This document shows, one piece after another, positions 1 through 8,443 of a stretch of DNA of 64,000 nt. The stretch's first letter is position 1. The number at the start of each line of letters is the position of its first letter. A model generated the notes under the pieces. The model did not search any database. It worked only from the letters and a program-made list of their open reading frames with translations, and had not been told where the DNA came from. The stretch comes from Natronorubrum texcoconense. GTDB lineage: Archaea; Halobacteriota; Halobacteria; Halobacteriales; Natrialbaceae. The translations under genes and the position numbers were made by a program. The DNA is taken from NCBI RefSeq assembly GCF_900100335.1, contig NZ_FNFE01000001.1, forward strand, positions 930,001 to 994,000, given 5' to 3'.

Positions 1-197
1 CTAATACCGAGGTTGAATCGAGCCTAGAGGAACTAACAACGATCAGCGGTGTACTCGAATCAGATGCAGTCGCTCTCGCTGAGGCAGGGTATACCTCGAG
101 AGAGGCATTAGTAGAAGCCTCTGTCAACGATCTCAAAGAGATAGATGGAATCAGCCTTCAGCTTGCGTTACGAATCAAAGCCGATGTTGAGGAATAG
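1..197 (+). CDS. C-terminal end of a helix-hairpin-helix protein (partial)
   Basis: An open frame enters from the left edge (first full codon at 3) and stops with TAG at 195-197. The visible 64 residues contain a helix-hairpin-helix pair: a first 'L..ISGV' turn, a segment reading 'AEAGYTSREALVEAS', then a second 'L.EIDGIS..LALRIK' turn. This domain type binds DNA non-specifically and often forms the tail of helicases, nucleases and topoisomerases. The rest of the protein lies outside the window, so its identity is unknown. Confidence 0.6.
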   Translation, partial: NTEVESSLEELTTISGVLESDAVALAEAGYTSREALVEASVNDLKEIDGISLQLALRIKADVEE

Positions 198-403
198 TTC
201 TTCTCCTCAAATTTATGGTTATCCACAGCCTGAGAACGGATACACCTCTCAAGAACGGACTGAAAGGCGGTGGCGAATACCTTCTCAGTCGAGATCTGCA
301 CAATCGTCAAGACTTCCTCGCCCATCAGTGACTAAAAGTGTGTTTGATTGGTTCTAACGCTGTTACCTCAAGTAAGGTGACTGAAAATCTGATCCGTCGA
401 TTG

Positions 404-964
404 CTAGTTCGCATGGAGTAACCAGAGTTGCACGTCCTTGAGGCAACCGTCATCAAGCGAAATAATCCGATAGGTGGCCGAGTGACGCAACGTATGGAGA
501 GTGACGTCCTTGAAATCGCCGATATCACCGCCGGCGACATGAGTGCGGACGTCGTCCTCGGTCGCAGGCTTTTCGACCAGGCGCTGGAGCGACCGAGTGG
601 TGAGGCGGTCGCTCGAGCGGGTGGGAAAGAGGGCGTCGGTGTCTTTCCAGCGGTCGCGAAGGTATCGCCGGAGTAGTCGGACAGTGTCGTTCGCGAGGTA
701 CACCGTCCCGGCCTCGAGTTCGACATGGTCGACGTCGAGGGCGCACACTTTGCCGACGCGAAGGCCGGCGTCATAGAGGAGCGCGACTATCGCCTCGTTT
801 CTATCTTGAAAATACGTCGGGACGGAGCCGGATAGGCATATGTCCCGGAGCTGTTCGACCTGTTCGGGTTTCAACCAGGTACTGGCACGCCCGTCGCTAT
901 CGGTGTGTTGAACGTCGGTATGTGTCGTCGATCGTTCACTGGACGGTGTAGCACACTCGGTGTA
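404..964 (-). pseudogene. Decayed tyrosine recombinase (integrase) catalytic domain
   Basis: The frame reads through most of a phage-integrase catalytic domain. The first arginine is in 'DAGLRVGK', the second box is 'HTLRHS', and a late His lies in 'LLHAN', where a TAG stop follows at once. The region that should hold the nucleophilic tyrosine (normally some 8-15 residues further) is missing. At the other end the frame is open to a stop at 965-967, with only a TTG at 872-874 as a possible start, so the N-terminal SAM-like domain is absent too. Intact haloarchaeal integrases are about 300-400 residues. This is best read as a remnant left by an earlier insertion. Confidence 0.7.
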
Positions 965-967
965 TTA

Positions 968-1590
968 CCAAGTTGCCATTTGCAGCAGGGTCGGTCATCG
1001 CGGTCGGGAGTTTGTCGTACTCAGCCTGTTCTAAACGATTGTCAGTTCTTCTCTAGTATTCTGAACCCTCCGAAGATTCTGAACCCACTTCATGTGTATA
1101 ATCTCAAAATAGCGTATTAGCTGGTTAACCTCTCTCCCTTGGAGTTATGACCAAGTTTTTACATAGGTATCGAAGAGACTTCCATTCACAGCCATATTTA
1201 GGATATTATAGTTGTATTCACTTTTCTTCTTCTCGTATTAACTCCGAGAATTTGTATACGTTCCTCCGAAGATTGTAATTATTGTACGCGGCAGAGGGAT
1301 TAGAATGTCTAGTGGGGAGGAGAATGTGCTTATTTGCCGTTTATGGTAGTTTGACAGTTGTAAATAGCGAATTCGCCCTACTGTAGCGAAGAGACAAAGA
1401 TTACACTCTAGACGCACCCATTCCAAAACCTGATTATTTGTTTACAGATGGCCAATCCTGTTCTCTTTGTGACGTATATGAACAAGCCATATCAAAATAA
1501 ACTTGACAGATCCCGCATCCGCGAAAACATCCTTTGTGGGGCCTCTACGGCCTATTATTCCGCCCCCATCCGCCGACATGTCTATAATGG
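968..1590. other. AT-rich gene-free stretch
   Basis: About 620 bases between the broken integrase and the leader of the DUF262 gene. The short frames here have no recognisable protein features and look like chance reading frames in AT-rich DNA. No repeat or RNA gene was seen. Confidence 0.5.
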
Positions 1591-1593
1591 CGA

Positions 1594-1606
1594 AACGTTT
1601 TTATGA
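1594..1606 (+). promoter_or_regulatory. Candidate TATA promoter for structured leader / DUF262 gene
   Basis: The sequence gcgaaacgtttttatgac has the haloarchaeal pattern of a purine-rich BRE-like stretch followed by a T/A box. Transcription from it would start about 25 bases later, near 1628, giving an unusually long leader of roughly 210 nucleotides before the ATG at 1838. Confidence 0.35.
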
Positions 1607-1653
1607 CAAACTGCCCTCTGTTCGAGTAGCTTCTGACATCGAGACGTTCGGTG

Positions 1654-1790
1654 TTAGAAGTGAGGGGCGTAAGCCCCTGAGCAAGTGAGTCCCTCGGACT
1701 GTCCTTGTCGGGGTCCGGTCCGAGGGGCACCCCGGAGGCGTGGACACCTCCTGAGGCTTAGGTGACTCTTTGTGTCCCAGCCTATCAAAG
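1654..1790 (+). ncRNA. Candidate structured RNA or structured 5' leader (four hairpins)
   Basis: Four consecutive hairpins can be drawn by eye. (1) AGGGGC (1663-1668) pairs with GCCCCT (1673-1678) around GTAA, a GNRA-type tetraloop. (2) CCCTCGGAC (1691-1699) pairs perfectly with GTCCGAGGG (1718-1726). (3) GGAGG (1734-1738) pairs with CCTCC (1747-1751). (4) AGGCT (1754-1758) pairs with AGCCT (1779-1783), extended inward by GG-GAC with GTC-CC around a bulge. Haloarchaeal mRNAs are mostly leaderless, so this much structure just before a coding region is unusual. It could be an independent small RNA or a regulatory leader of the gene at 1838. No known RNA family was recognised. Confidence 0.45.
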
Positions 1791-1837
1791 CTATCGCCTC
1801 CGGTGAAGCTCGAATCCACAAATAAAGGAAACAACGT

Positions 1838-3643
1838 ATGAGCTTCACCGCATCCGGATACCACCACGGTATCACGACGGACACAGTTAGCATCGGAACG
1901 CTGCTCGCGCGCGACCAGGTTTACAAGATGGTCGACAACCAGCGTCCTGTCGCCTGGGGCGCCGAGCAGATGCAAGAAAACTTCGACGACGTCGACGCCC
2001 TCCCGGAAGTCAACCGGGGAGATGACGGCCCGGAAGGACACGAAACCCACTTCCTCGGAGTCATCGAGCTCCAAGTCGATAGTCACTACGAGGCTGGCGA
2101 TGGACCAGTCGTCCAATACGTTGTCGATGGGCAGCAGAGGATGGTCGCGGCGAGTCTGCTCGTCGCCTGCCTGACCGAGAAATACCGTGAACTCGGTGAC
2201 CCAGATGCCGCACGGGAACTGACACGGAAGTACCTTGAGACACAGTCCCGCGATGGCACAGAGACGACCGTGCGCCTGACCCAACTCTATGACGATGAGG
2301 AGGAAGACGAGGAGGCGGCCGACCTCTACGACGAGGAGTTCCAGATGCTTCTCGACGACCCGACAACCCCGAAGGACGCAATCACGCACGACAAGCTCGG
2401 TGACCTCATCCACTGCATCCGGACGGAGATCGACGCTCGAGTGAAGGGTCCAAACGACATCGAGCGGCTGGAAGAGCGGTTCCTTCACCGTCAGGTCGTC
2501 GGCGTGTTCAACTTCAGCGAGAGCTACTCACCGTACCGCCTGTCGGAGGGCTGCAACGGTCGCGGCGTCCACTGGGGACCGGTCGACCACATCAAAAACC
2601 GGCTTATGGAGCTGGCCGAAGAGCCGAGCATCGACAAACCGAACGTCGAACGCTCCTGGCGAGAGGCTCGGCGCAATCTGGACGAGGTGAACGAATCTCG
2701 GGCGCTCCGTTACTGGGTGATGGCATACCCCCATGTACCGGTCGAGGACAAGATCACGAACTCCAAACTGTACGACACAGTGAAGGAGATCATGGACGAG
2801 CGCCTGGACGAGGGTGCGTTAACCCTCGAGGACTACGCTGGTGATCTCGCGACCGGAACCGAGTACTACCGGGACGTCGCACTCGCGAACATCACCCACT
2901 ACAGGGATGACGCGGACAATGCCGAAATCAATCGGCATCTCGAGAACCTAAACAAGATCGGGGCGACGCCGCCCCGTATCCTCGTCGTGCGTGCGCTCTA
3001 CACAGGGCTCCCCGCTGACGAGCTGATCTCGATCCTCGAGATGACCGAAAAAATGTCACTCGCACGTCGAGTCGTCGAGCGGCGTGTCCCGCAAGAAGTT
3101 CGGGCGTACATCACTCTCGCACACAGCGCGTTCGAGCCGGGGGTCGATACTGTGGCCGCTGTCCGCGAGGAACTCGAGGACCTGATGCCCTCGAAGCCGG
3201 AGTTCGAACGCGCGTTCGCGCGCATGGAGTGGAACAAAGGCAAAAAGACCCAGTACGTCCTCTCGACGCTCGAGCACGAGCACTTCCGATCGGGGAGCAG
3301 CAGCCGCTTCGGGGGGCGTACTGAGGGTGATGTCGAACACATCGCGCCGCGCGGAAGCTTCGATACCAAGAAGTACTCCGCCTGGGGCGACTCCCTCAGC
3401 GTTACGCAGGAAGAGTTCGAACTCGATGTCGACCGTATCGGGAATCTCACCCTCCTCGAATCGCGGCTCAACATCGCCGCAAGCAACGATCCCTTCGACC
3501 AGAAGGCACCCCACTACGCCGACAGTCAGTACACGATGGCCAACGAGGTCGCCGACAACTACAACGGCTGGTCCATGAACGATATCAATGACCGGTCAGA
3601 AGAGCTGGCCGAAACTGCAGCCGATATCTGGGTGGACCTGTAG
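1838..3643 (+). CDS. GmrSD-like protein: DUF262 NTPase domain plus DUF1524 HNH nuclease
   Basis: A 601-residue protein. The N-terminal DUF262 domain shows 'NQRPVAW' (about residues 34-40) and the signature 'DGQQR' (97-101), the nucleotide-binding ParB-like motif. The C-terminal DUF1524 domain shows 'VEHIAPR' (His 501, HNH-type metal site) and 'IGNLTLLESRLN...SN..F..K' near 534-555. The family includes the type IV restriction enzyme GmrSD, which cuts modified DNA using nucleotide hydrolysis, and BrxU-like defence proteins. ATG 1838 has an AAAGGA element upstream. The gene converges on the Dpd-like operon, and DpdB, also a ParB-like DGQHR protein, is missing there. A role as nuclease or partner of that system is therefore possible but inferred. 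Confidence 0.85.
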   Translation: MSFTASGYHHGITTDTVSIGTLLARDQVYKMVDNQRPVAWGAEQMQENFDDVDALPEVNRGDDGPEGHETHFLGVIELQVDSHYEAGDGPVVQYVVDGQQRMVAASLLVACLTEKYRELGDPDAARELTRKYLETQSRDGTETTVRLTQLYDDEEEDEEAADLYDEEFQMLLDDPTTPKDAITHDKLGDLIHCIRTEIDARVKGPNDIERLEERFLHRQVVGVFNFSESYSPYRLSEGCNGRGVHWGPVDHIKNRLMELAEEPSIDKPNVERSWREARRNLDEVNESRALRYWVMAYPHVPVEDKITNSKLYDTVKEIMDERLDEGALTLEDYAGDLATGTEYYRDVALANITHYRDDADNAEINRHLENLNKIGATPPRILVVRALYTGLPADELISILEMTEKMSLARRVVERRVPQEVRAYITLAHSAFEPGVDTVAAVREELEDLMPSKPEFERAFARMEWNKGKKTQYVLSTLEHEHFRSGSSSRFGGRTEGDVEHIAPRGSFDTKKYSAWGDSLSVTQEEFELDVDRIGNLTLLESRLNIAASNDPFDQKAPHYADSQYTMANEVADNYNGWSMNDINDRSEELAETAADIWVDL

Positions 3644-3995
3644 CCCACACGTTCTATTATTTTTATTTACAATCGTGTAAACAACATATAGGTCGGTAGC
3701 TAATGAACCTTTCTTGATTAAACCTACTGTCTAATTAAATGAGCTTTGAAATTAGTCTCTTTATTGTTATTTAATATAACTACAAATATTTATGATATTT
3801 ACTTACCGTGAGAGAGATATTCTGAAACAGTTTAGCTCTTACTGTGAATAAATTCGAGAGTGTTCATAGTAATATATAGATAATAGATTCCCACACTGCA
3901 AGTTCACCACCTATAGGTTCCGTGATTTTTATACGGGCCTATAAATGTAAATACGTAATATAAGCAGTAAAACAACAAATTCGGAGCTCGTATAC
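3644..3995. other. AT-rich convergent intergenic region
   Basis: About 350 bases lying between the 3' ends of the DUF262 gene (plus strand) and the coiled-coil gene (minus strand). A T-rich run at roughly 3655-3668 just after the plus-strand stop could terminate that transcript. Nothing else was recognised. Confidence 0.45.
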
Positions 3996-4685
3996 TTAGG
4001 ATAGTGAAAGCTTGACGTAGCTTTCTAAATCAGATCTACGGAGTTCCTCAATTTGATTATCTTTTAACGATTCAAGATATAGTGGGTCATCCGATAAGAG
4101 ATCGTCGACAATCGGTTCGATCGGTGTTCCCTCATATGGGCCGAAAATGTCGTCTCGAGCCTCCTCGAAAAACCGTCGCATATCCTGCCCGAACTCTGCA
4201 GCGTGCGATTTGCGAGCCTCGAGGCTCGTATCTTCCCCACGGTACACGTGCCCCTTCCAGTCCCAATTATCGAGAAGCTCATCGATAGCCTCGATCTTCG
4301 CCTCACTGACCCGCTCAACGCGGCTATTGAGTCGCTGCATACCGTTTACCATACTGTTCATGCTGATCCGTTCTTCGTGGATCTTATTGCTGACCCGCCG
4401 TTCTTGATCCGCAACCAGCTCCTCTACGGTATTGATGATCGAATTCAGCTCTCCGTACTCATTGTTCTCGAGGTGGTGGCGAGCATCCTGAACCGCCTCT
4501 TTCGCCTCCTCATCGATTTCAATCGATGTTTGGAGAAACTCCTCGGCGAGGATCTGCTGGAGGACAGTCTCCTCCATGGTTTCGGCGATTTCCTCGAGGC
4601 GACTCTCGAGCTTTTTGTGGCGATACTGCTGGTAGATGTCCTCGACCTGTTCTTCGAACGACTTAGGTTCGGGTTCAGTTGACAT
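3996..4685 (-). CDS. Coiled-coil protein, last gene of Dpd-like operon
   Basis: An acidic protein of 229 residues from the ATG at 4685 (a GTG nine bases upstream is also possible). Most of it is predicted helix with heptad-like spacing, especially residues 20-140 ('LESRLEEIAETMEETVLQQILAEE' type repeats), followed by a short globular tail with 'EPIVDDLLSDDPLYLESL'. There are no catalytic motifs. It overlaps the end of the upstream ATPase gene by 11 bases, so it is translationally coupled to it and probably an accessory or structural subunit acting with the ATPase. No family was recognised. Confidence 0.75.
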   Translation of the reverse strand: MSTEPEPKSFEEQVEDIYQQYRHKKLESRLEEIAETMEETVLQQILAEEFLQTSIEIDEEAKEAVQDARHHLENNEYGELNSIINTVEELVADQERRVSNKIHEERISMNSMVNGMQRLNSRVERVSEAKIEAIDELLDNWDWKGHVYRGEDTSLEARKSHAAEFGQDMRRFFEEARDDIFGPYEGTPIEPIVDDLLSDDPLYLESLKDNQIEELRRSDLESYVKLSLS

Positions 4686-7596
4686 AGTGATCACTCACCT
4701 CGATAAACCGGTCACCAAGACGGTCTATTCCTGCACCACCCTCGTTGATCTCGAGTGGGACCTTCTGATACTGATTGACGACTGGCATTGCCGTCAGCTT
4801 CTGACTGATCAGCGCCGCGCGGATTTGTTCCGCACGATCACCATTTCGGAGTTCCGTCGCACGGGTCGCTGCGTCTACGGATTTATCGATGTCTTCCTGT
4901 GAAAACCGACAGAACTTCCCAAGCTCTTCGATGAAATCGGGGTTCACGTCATCATACGTTTCGAGACCCTCATAGAGGTCCGTGATCCTGTCAAGGTCGA
5001 CGCCAGCGAGCTCTGTAGAGACCGTTTCGACGACATCCTCATCGAACTCGCGTTCGCTGATCTCGTCGAGCTCGCGTCGGACATCGTACATCGCGTCGGC
5101 AAAGTCCTTCAGCGACTTTCTCGTATCGAATCGAACTCGACTTTCGATGTTGTTGATGTACCCGCGTCCAAGCATCGTCAGGACGTCGTATGGCTCAGAA
5201 CGCTCCATCCGTTGGCGGACAGCGGGGACGTCGAGGCTCCCGGCCGAGATTGCGAGGAACTCGCTCATCATCCGCTCGATGTCGTCTGCGTACTCCATCG
5301 CGGATTCGATGTGATCGTACTCTTCCGGCGGCAGTGCCGACTTCAACTGTTTCTTGAGCTGAGAGTCCACGGAGAACTCCTCGTCGCTCTCAAACTGGTC
5401 GTTGAGATTTTCTGGTGTGGGCTCCGTCCACGGCGAGTCTAATAGACACAAGTGAGTGTACGACGCTAGAACGAAGTCGGTGAAGTCGTACTTGGCGTGT
5501 TGTTTGTAGAACACGCTGTCGTCCTCGAGGTACGTGTCGATGATTTTCTGGCGCCACTGGTGGGCGTAATCGGTCAGCTGCGTACCGAGCTTCTGTAACG
5601 TCCCCTCAAGGTCAGCGGTGTTTTTCTTTTCGACTCGCCTGACGCCGAACTCGACAAGCGTTCGAAGGTCCGATCTCCGAAACTCGTGTCGATCAAGGAC
5701 AATCTGATCGGTATCCGGGGATTCAGTCCCGTCCGGGTAAACGAACGGGTATTTCTGGCTACTCAGGTTGTATTCTAGTGGTTGTCCTTCATAGAGACGA
5801 TATTCATCCGTCAGCTCTTCGAGCAAGTCACGGAGAGCGGTCTTAATGTACCGGTCAGTCTCCGGGTGATCGGTCGGACTGTCGAGCCAAGAGTCAATCG
5901 TCGCCTTCTGATCGTCGACCGTCTGCTCAAGAACCGACTTCTCTTCGCCCTGAGTCTCTTTCTTTTTGGTCGTTCCAGTTTTCGTCGTAGTCGTGACTTC
6001 ACCACTGGCTCCGGATTCTGCGACGAGGATCTGCTGAGATTCCTGATCGATTGTTATCTGCTCTGGCAACTTATCCGGGTCTTCGGGGATGAGGCCGAAC
6101 GCATCGGCGAATCGCTTGTCGATGACGATTACTGGCCTCTCGCCGCTCCGGTCGACGGTGCCGTACCACTTCGCGAAGTCGGCGAACTCCTCTGCATCTT
6201 CGTAGACTTCGTCCGCAGCGGAGATTTTGTTCGTCAGACTCCGGAGGACGCTCGCACTCGAGGGGACATCGACGAATCCCTCGTGGTACTCCTCGAGCAC
6301 CTCGAAGACGGTCATAATGAACTCTCGAGGCGATTGCTGGCTCTCATCCAGACCAGTGTACAGCCGGTGCAAGAACGTCTGATTGAACGGGAACAGGTCG
6401 CGGAACGACTCGTCACAGAAGTCGCACCGGGCGCAGATTGAACCGGAGGGAGCTTCTTTAAGCGTCAACCCACCGGAGTCGTCCTCCTCGTACCTGACGC
6501 TGTCGTCGAAAGACTTGATGTAGCCGAGATACGGCCGAACAAAGTCGACGGCGATGTCTTCGTCCAGGAAGAGCACGCTGTTCGAGTTACGCTCGTTCGT
6601 CTGGAAGAACTCGAAGCGATCTTCTGCAGTCCGCGTGTGCAAGACGCTAGTCGAGTCGCGAGTACCGGCGACGATGAAGTCCCAGTTGTCGCTCCCTTTG
6701 TCTCGCTCCATGTAATTTCGGAGCTTCTCGGCTTCCATCGCCGTAATCGAGAAGTCCTCGAAGATGATGACCGGTCGCGTATTGGTGAACTGACTGCCAA
6801 CGTGCTCGAGGACGTCGTCGAGTGACGCGGTGTTGTATCGGTCACGGACCTCCCGCCACAGTTCTTGATTGAACGCATCGACTGCTTCCTCCACACCGAC
6901 TGACTGCTGGAAGATTTGTAGCTCGTCTCGTTGCTTGTATTCGCCCTCAGTGATGAACTTGATCTCGCGGGCGTACTCACCCTTTTCAACGAGCAGCTGT
7001 AACTTTCCTCGAACGAAGTCGCGGATATTGTCTTCCTGATCACCCGTGGGGCTGACCTCGTAACCGCGGCTTCGAAGGTTGAGAATAGCACCCGAGGTTG
7101 CGTTGTTCGCGACCGCCTGAGGGATGTTTTCGATATCATCACGAAGCTGTTTGAACTCCGACGCCCCAGGGAGCTCCTCGCCGAAGTGTTCCTCGTAAAA
7201 CTGGGGAATCCGTTCGGACAGGATTGACATCAGGTCGTCGTCCTTGTCGATGTGGAGCAGCGGGCGGCCATCGTCACGCAGGCGGTGAGAAAGGTATGCA
7301 CAGAGTTCGGACTTCCCTGTCCCAACTTCGCCTTCAATGACGACTGCGAAGTTACCGACGCGGTCAGCTGAGAACAGTCGGTAGACACGTTCCTCACCCC
7401 ATTTTTCTGCGTTAGATGCATTCGTTCCCCGGAACACCTCCATACGACGATGGGTAAAGTCGAACAATCGACGGTCCTCGGATCGAACCGCCGCGACTTT
7501 ACTGAACAACCGCCGGAGGGTCTCTTCATCGATCTGGTCGAAATGCGGACATCGAGCGTCCGCCACGGCCGGAGTCTGGAGTTCGTTCGTTGTCAT
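4675..7596 (-). CDS. dpdH: Large P-loop ATPase, DpdH-like
   Basis: A 973-residue protein with a Walker A motif 'GEVGTGKS' (89-96) and a Walker B-like 'VIIFED' near 277-283. A Cys cluster 'CARCDFC' near residue 390 may bind zinc. An acidic, Gln/Thr-rich linker near 530-560 separates the ATPase from a long helical C-terminal half. Size, single P-loop ATPase domain and position beside a helicase and a TGT-like gene match DpdH of the bacterial dpd restriction modules. The name is given from context and architecture, not from an alignment. The start overlaps the preceding gene's stop (ATGA, 7593-7596). Large AAA-type ATPases of BREX (BrxC/PglY) are an alternative relative. Confidence 0.7.
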   Translation of the reverse strand: MTTNELQTPAVADARCPHFDQIDEETLRRLFSKVAAVRSEDRRLFDFTHRRMEVFRGTNASNAEKWGEERVYRLFSADRVGNFAVVIEGEVGTGKSELCAYLSHRLRDDGRPLLHIDKDDDLMSILSERIPQFYEEHFGEELPGASEFKQLRDDIENIPQAVANNATSGAILNLRSRGYEVSPTGDQEDNIRDFVRGKLQLLVEKGEYAREIKFITEGEYKQRDELQIFQQSVGVEEAVDAFNQELWREVRDRYNTASLDDVLEHVGSQFTNTRPVIIFEDFSITAMEAEKLRNYMERDKGSDNWDFIVAGTRDSTSVLHTRTAEDRFEFFQTNERNSNSVLFLDEDIAVDFVRPYLGYIKSFDDSVRYEEDDSGGLTLKEAPSGSICARCDFCDESFRDLFPFNQTFLHRLYTGLDESQQSPREFIMTVFEVLEEYHEGFVDVPSSASVLRSLTNKISAADEVYEDAEEFADFAKWYGTVDRSGERPVIVIDKRFADAFGLIPEDPDKLPEQITIDQESQQILVAESGASGEVTTTTKTGTTKKKETQGEEKSVLEQTVDDQKATIDSWLDSPTDHPETDRYIKTALRDLLEELTDEYRLYEGQPLEYNLSSQKYPFVYPDGTESPDTDQIVLDRHEFRRSDLRTLVEFGVRRVEKKNTADLEGTLQKLGTQLTDYAHQWRQKIIDTYLEDDSVFYKQHAKYDFTDFVLASYTHLCLLDSPWTEPTPENLNDQFESDEEFSVDSQLKKQLKSALPPEEYDHIESAMEYADDIERMMSEFLAISAGSLDVPAVRQRMERSEPYDVLTMLGRGYINNIESRVRFDTRKSLKDFADAMYDVRRELDEISEREFDEDVVETVSTELAGVDLDRITDLYEGLETYDDVNPDFIEELGKFCRFSQEDIDKSVDAATRATELRNGDRAEQIRAALISQKLTAMPVVNQYQKVPLEINEGGAGIDRLGDRFIEVSDHYVN

Positions 7597-8429
7597 CCAA
7601 CCACCTCGAGTGTGTTCGCTTCTCGGTCGATATCACTGTGGCTCGGCACACGATCAAGACTGATTGCACCTGCGTCACCGCGTTCGACGATTCGTATCGC
7701 ACCATTGCGAACAAGGGTATAGAGCACCCGGGCGAACGGTGCAGGAACGGTACCGTCGGCTGTCAACTCGATCAACAGGAGATTCTGGTTGAGCCAATCG
7801 AAATAGTCCTCGATCGAAATTCGATCGTCCTCACCAAGATCTTCGACGGCAAATCGGATCGAGTGTTCAATCATGTCTAAGTCGGGATAGACTGTGTGTG
7901 ATCGGCCGCTCATTTTGTAGACGAGTCCGAGGGAGTCGACGAGCCGCGTCCAGTTGACGAACTTTGGCTCGTTGAGGACGATCGGGCCCTGACTCGAGCG
8001 AGGCCGATACCCGCGGTCACTCTGTTGCCAGTCGTTAATCTCGTTGAAGAGGACCTCATCGTTACTCTCGAAGTACTGGATATCGTGTTGGAGCAGATAC
8101 TGGTAGTTCAAAAGGACGACTGACTGTTTGCCCCAGTCACCGGGTTCCGCTCGTGTCGCCAGCTGGTTGAGCGCGGTCATGCGGAAGTCGAGTCCGCGAT
8201 CACCGGTCTCCCAGGTATACTCGATCGTATAGTAGTCCGGTTCTTCGCGACCGATCATACCGAGCTGCTGGAGGCCATTGAGGCCTTGCTTGAGCAGATC
8301 GGCGGGTAGGTCGGTGTCGTCACGTAGCTCCTCAGACGTCGTATGACCCCTGCGGATCGATTCGAACACGGTCCGTAGTGGACCGGGCGTCTGTACCGTG
8401 TTGAGGATGTAGCCTTGATTTTTACTCAT
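7593..8429 (-). CDS. dpdG: Winged-helix protein, DpdG-like
   Basis: A 278-residue protein. Residues about 15-75 look like a winged helix ('PGPLRTVFESI...TTSEELRDDTDLPADLLKQGLNGLQQLGMI'). A second possible winged-helix segment near 205-255 includes 'PFARVLYTLVRNGAIRIVERG'. There are no catalytic residues. It is the gene immediately before the DpdH-like ATPase and overlaps it by four bases; in bacterial dpd clusters a protein of this size, DpdG, precedes DpdH. A DNA-binding specificity or adaptor role is inferred. The symbol rests on gene order and size and should be confirmed by a profile search. Confidence 0.6.
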   Translation of the reverse strand: MSKNQGYILNTVQTPGPLRTVFESIRRGHTTSEELRDDTDLPADLLKQGLNGLQQLGMIGREEPDYYTIEYTWETGDRGLDFRMTALNQLATRAEPGDWGKQSVVLLNYQYLLQHDIQYFESNDEVLFNEINDWQQSDRGYRPRSSQGPIVLNEPKFVNWTRLVDSLGLVYKMSGRSHTVYPDLDMIEHSIRFAVEDLGEDDRISIEDYFDWLNQNLLLIELTADGTVPAPFARVLYTLVRNGAIRIVERGDAGAISLDRVPSHSDIDREANTLEVVG

Positions 8430-8443
8430 CGTTGGTCAGTTCG

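Noticed and set aside
1238-1426. Minus-strand frame of 62 codons in AT-rich DNA
   Set aside because: No ribosome-binding site, no domain pattern and composition like chance reading frames.
1654-1790. Structured region considered as a tRNA or attachment-site remnant
   Set aside because: The stems do not fit a cloverleaf and no T-loop TTCRANY or anticodon arm is present, so it was kept as an unknown structured RNA.
1601-2488. Long minus-strand frame of 295 codons opposite the DUF262 gene
   Set aside because: It is antisense to a gene with clear DUF262 and HNH motifs; long antisense frames are common in GC-rich haloarchaeal genes.
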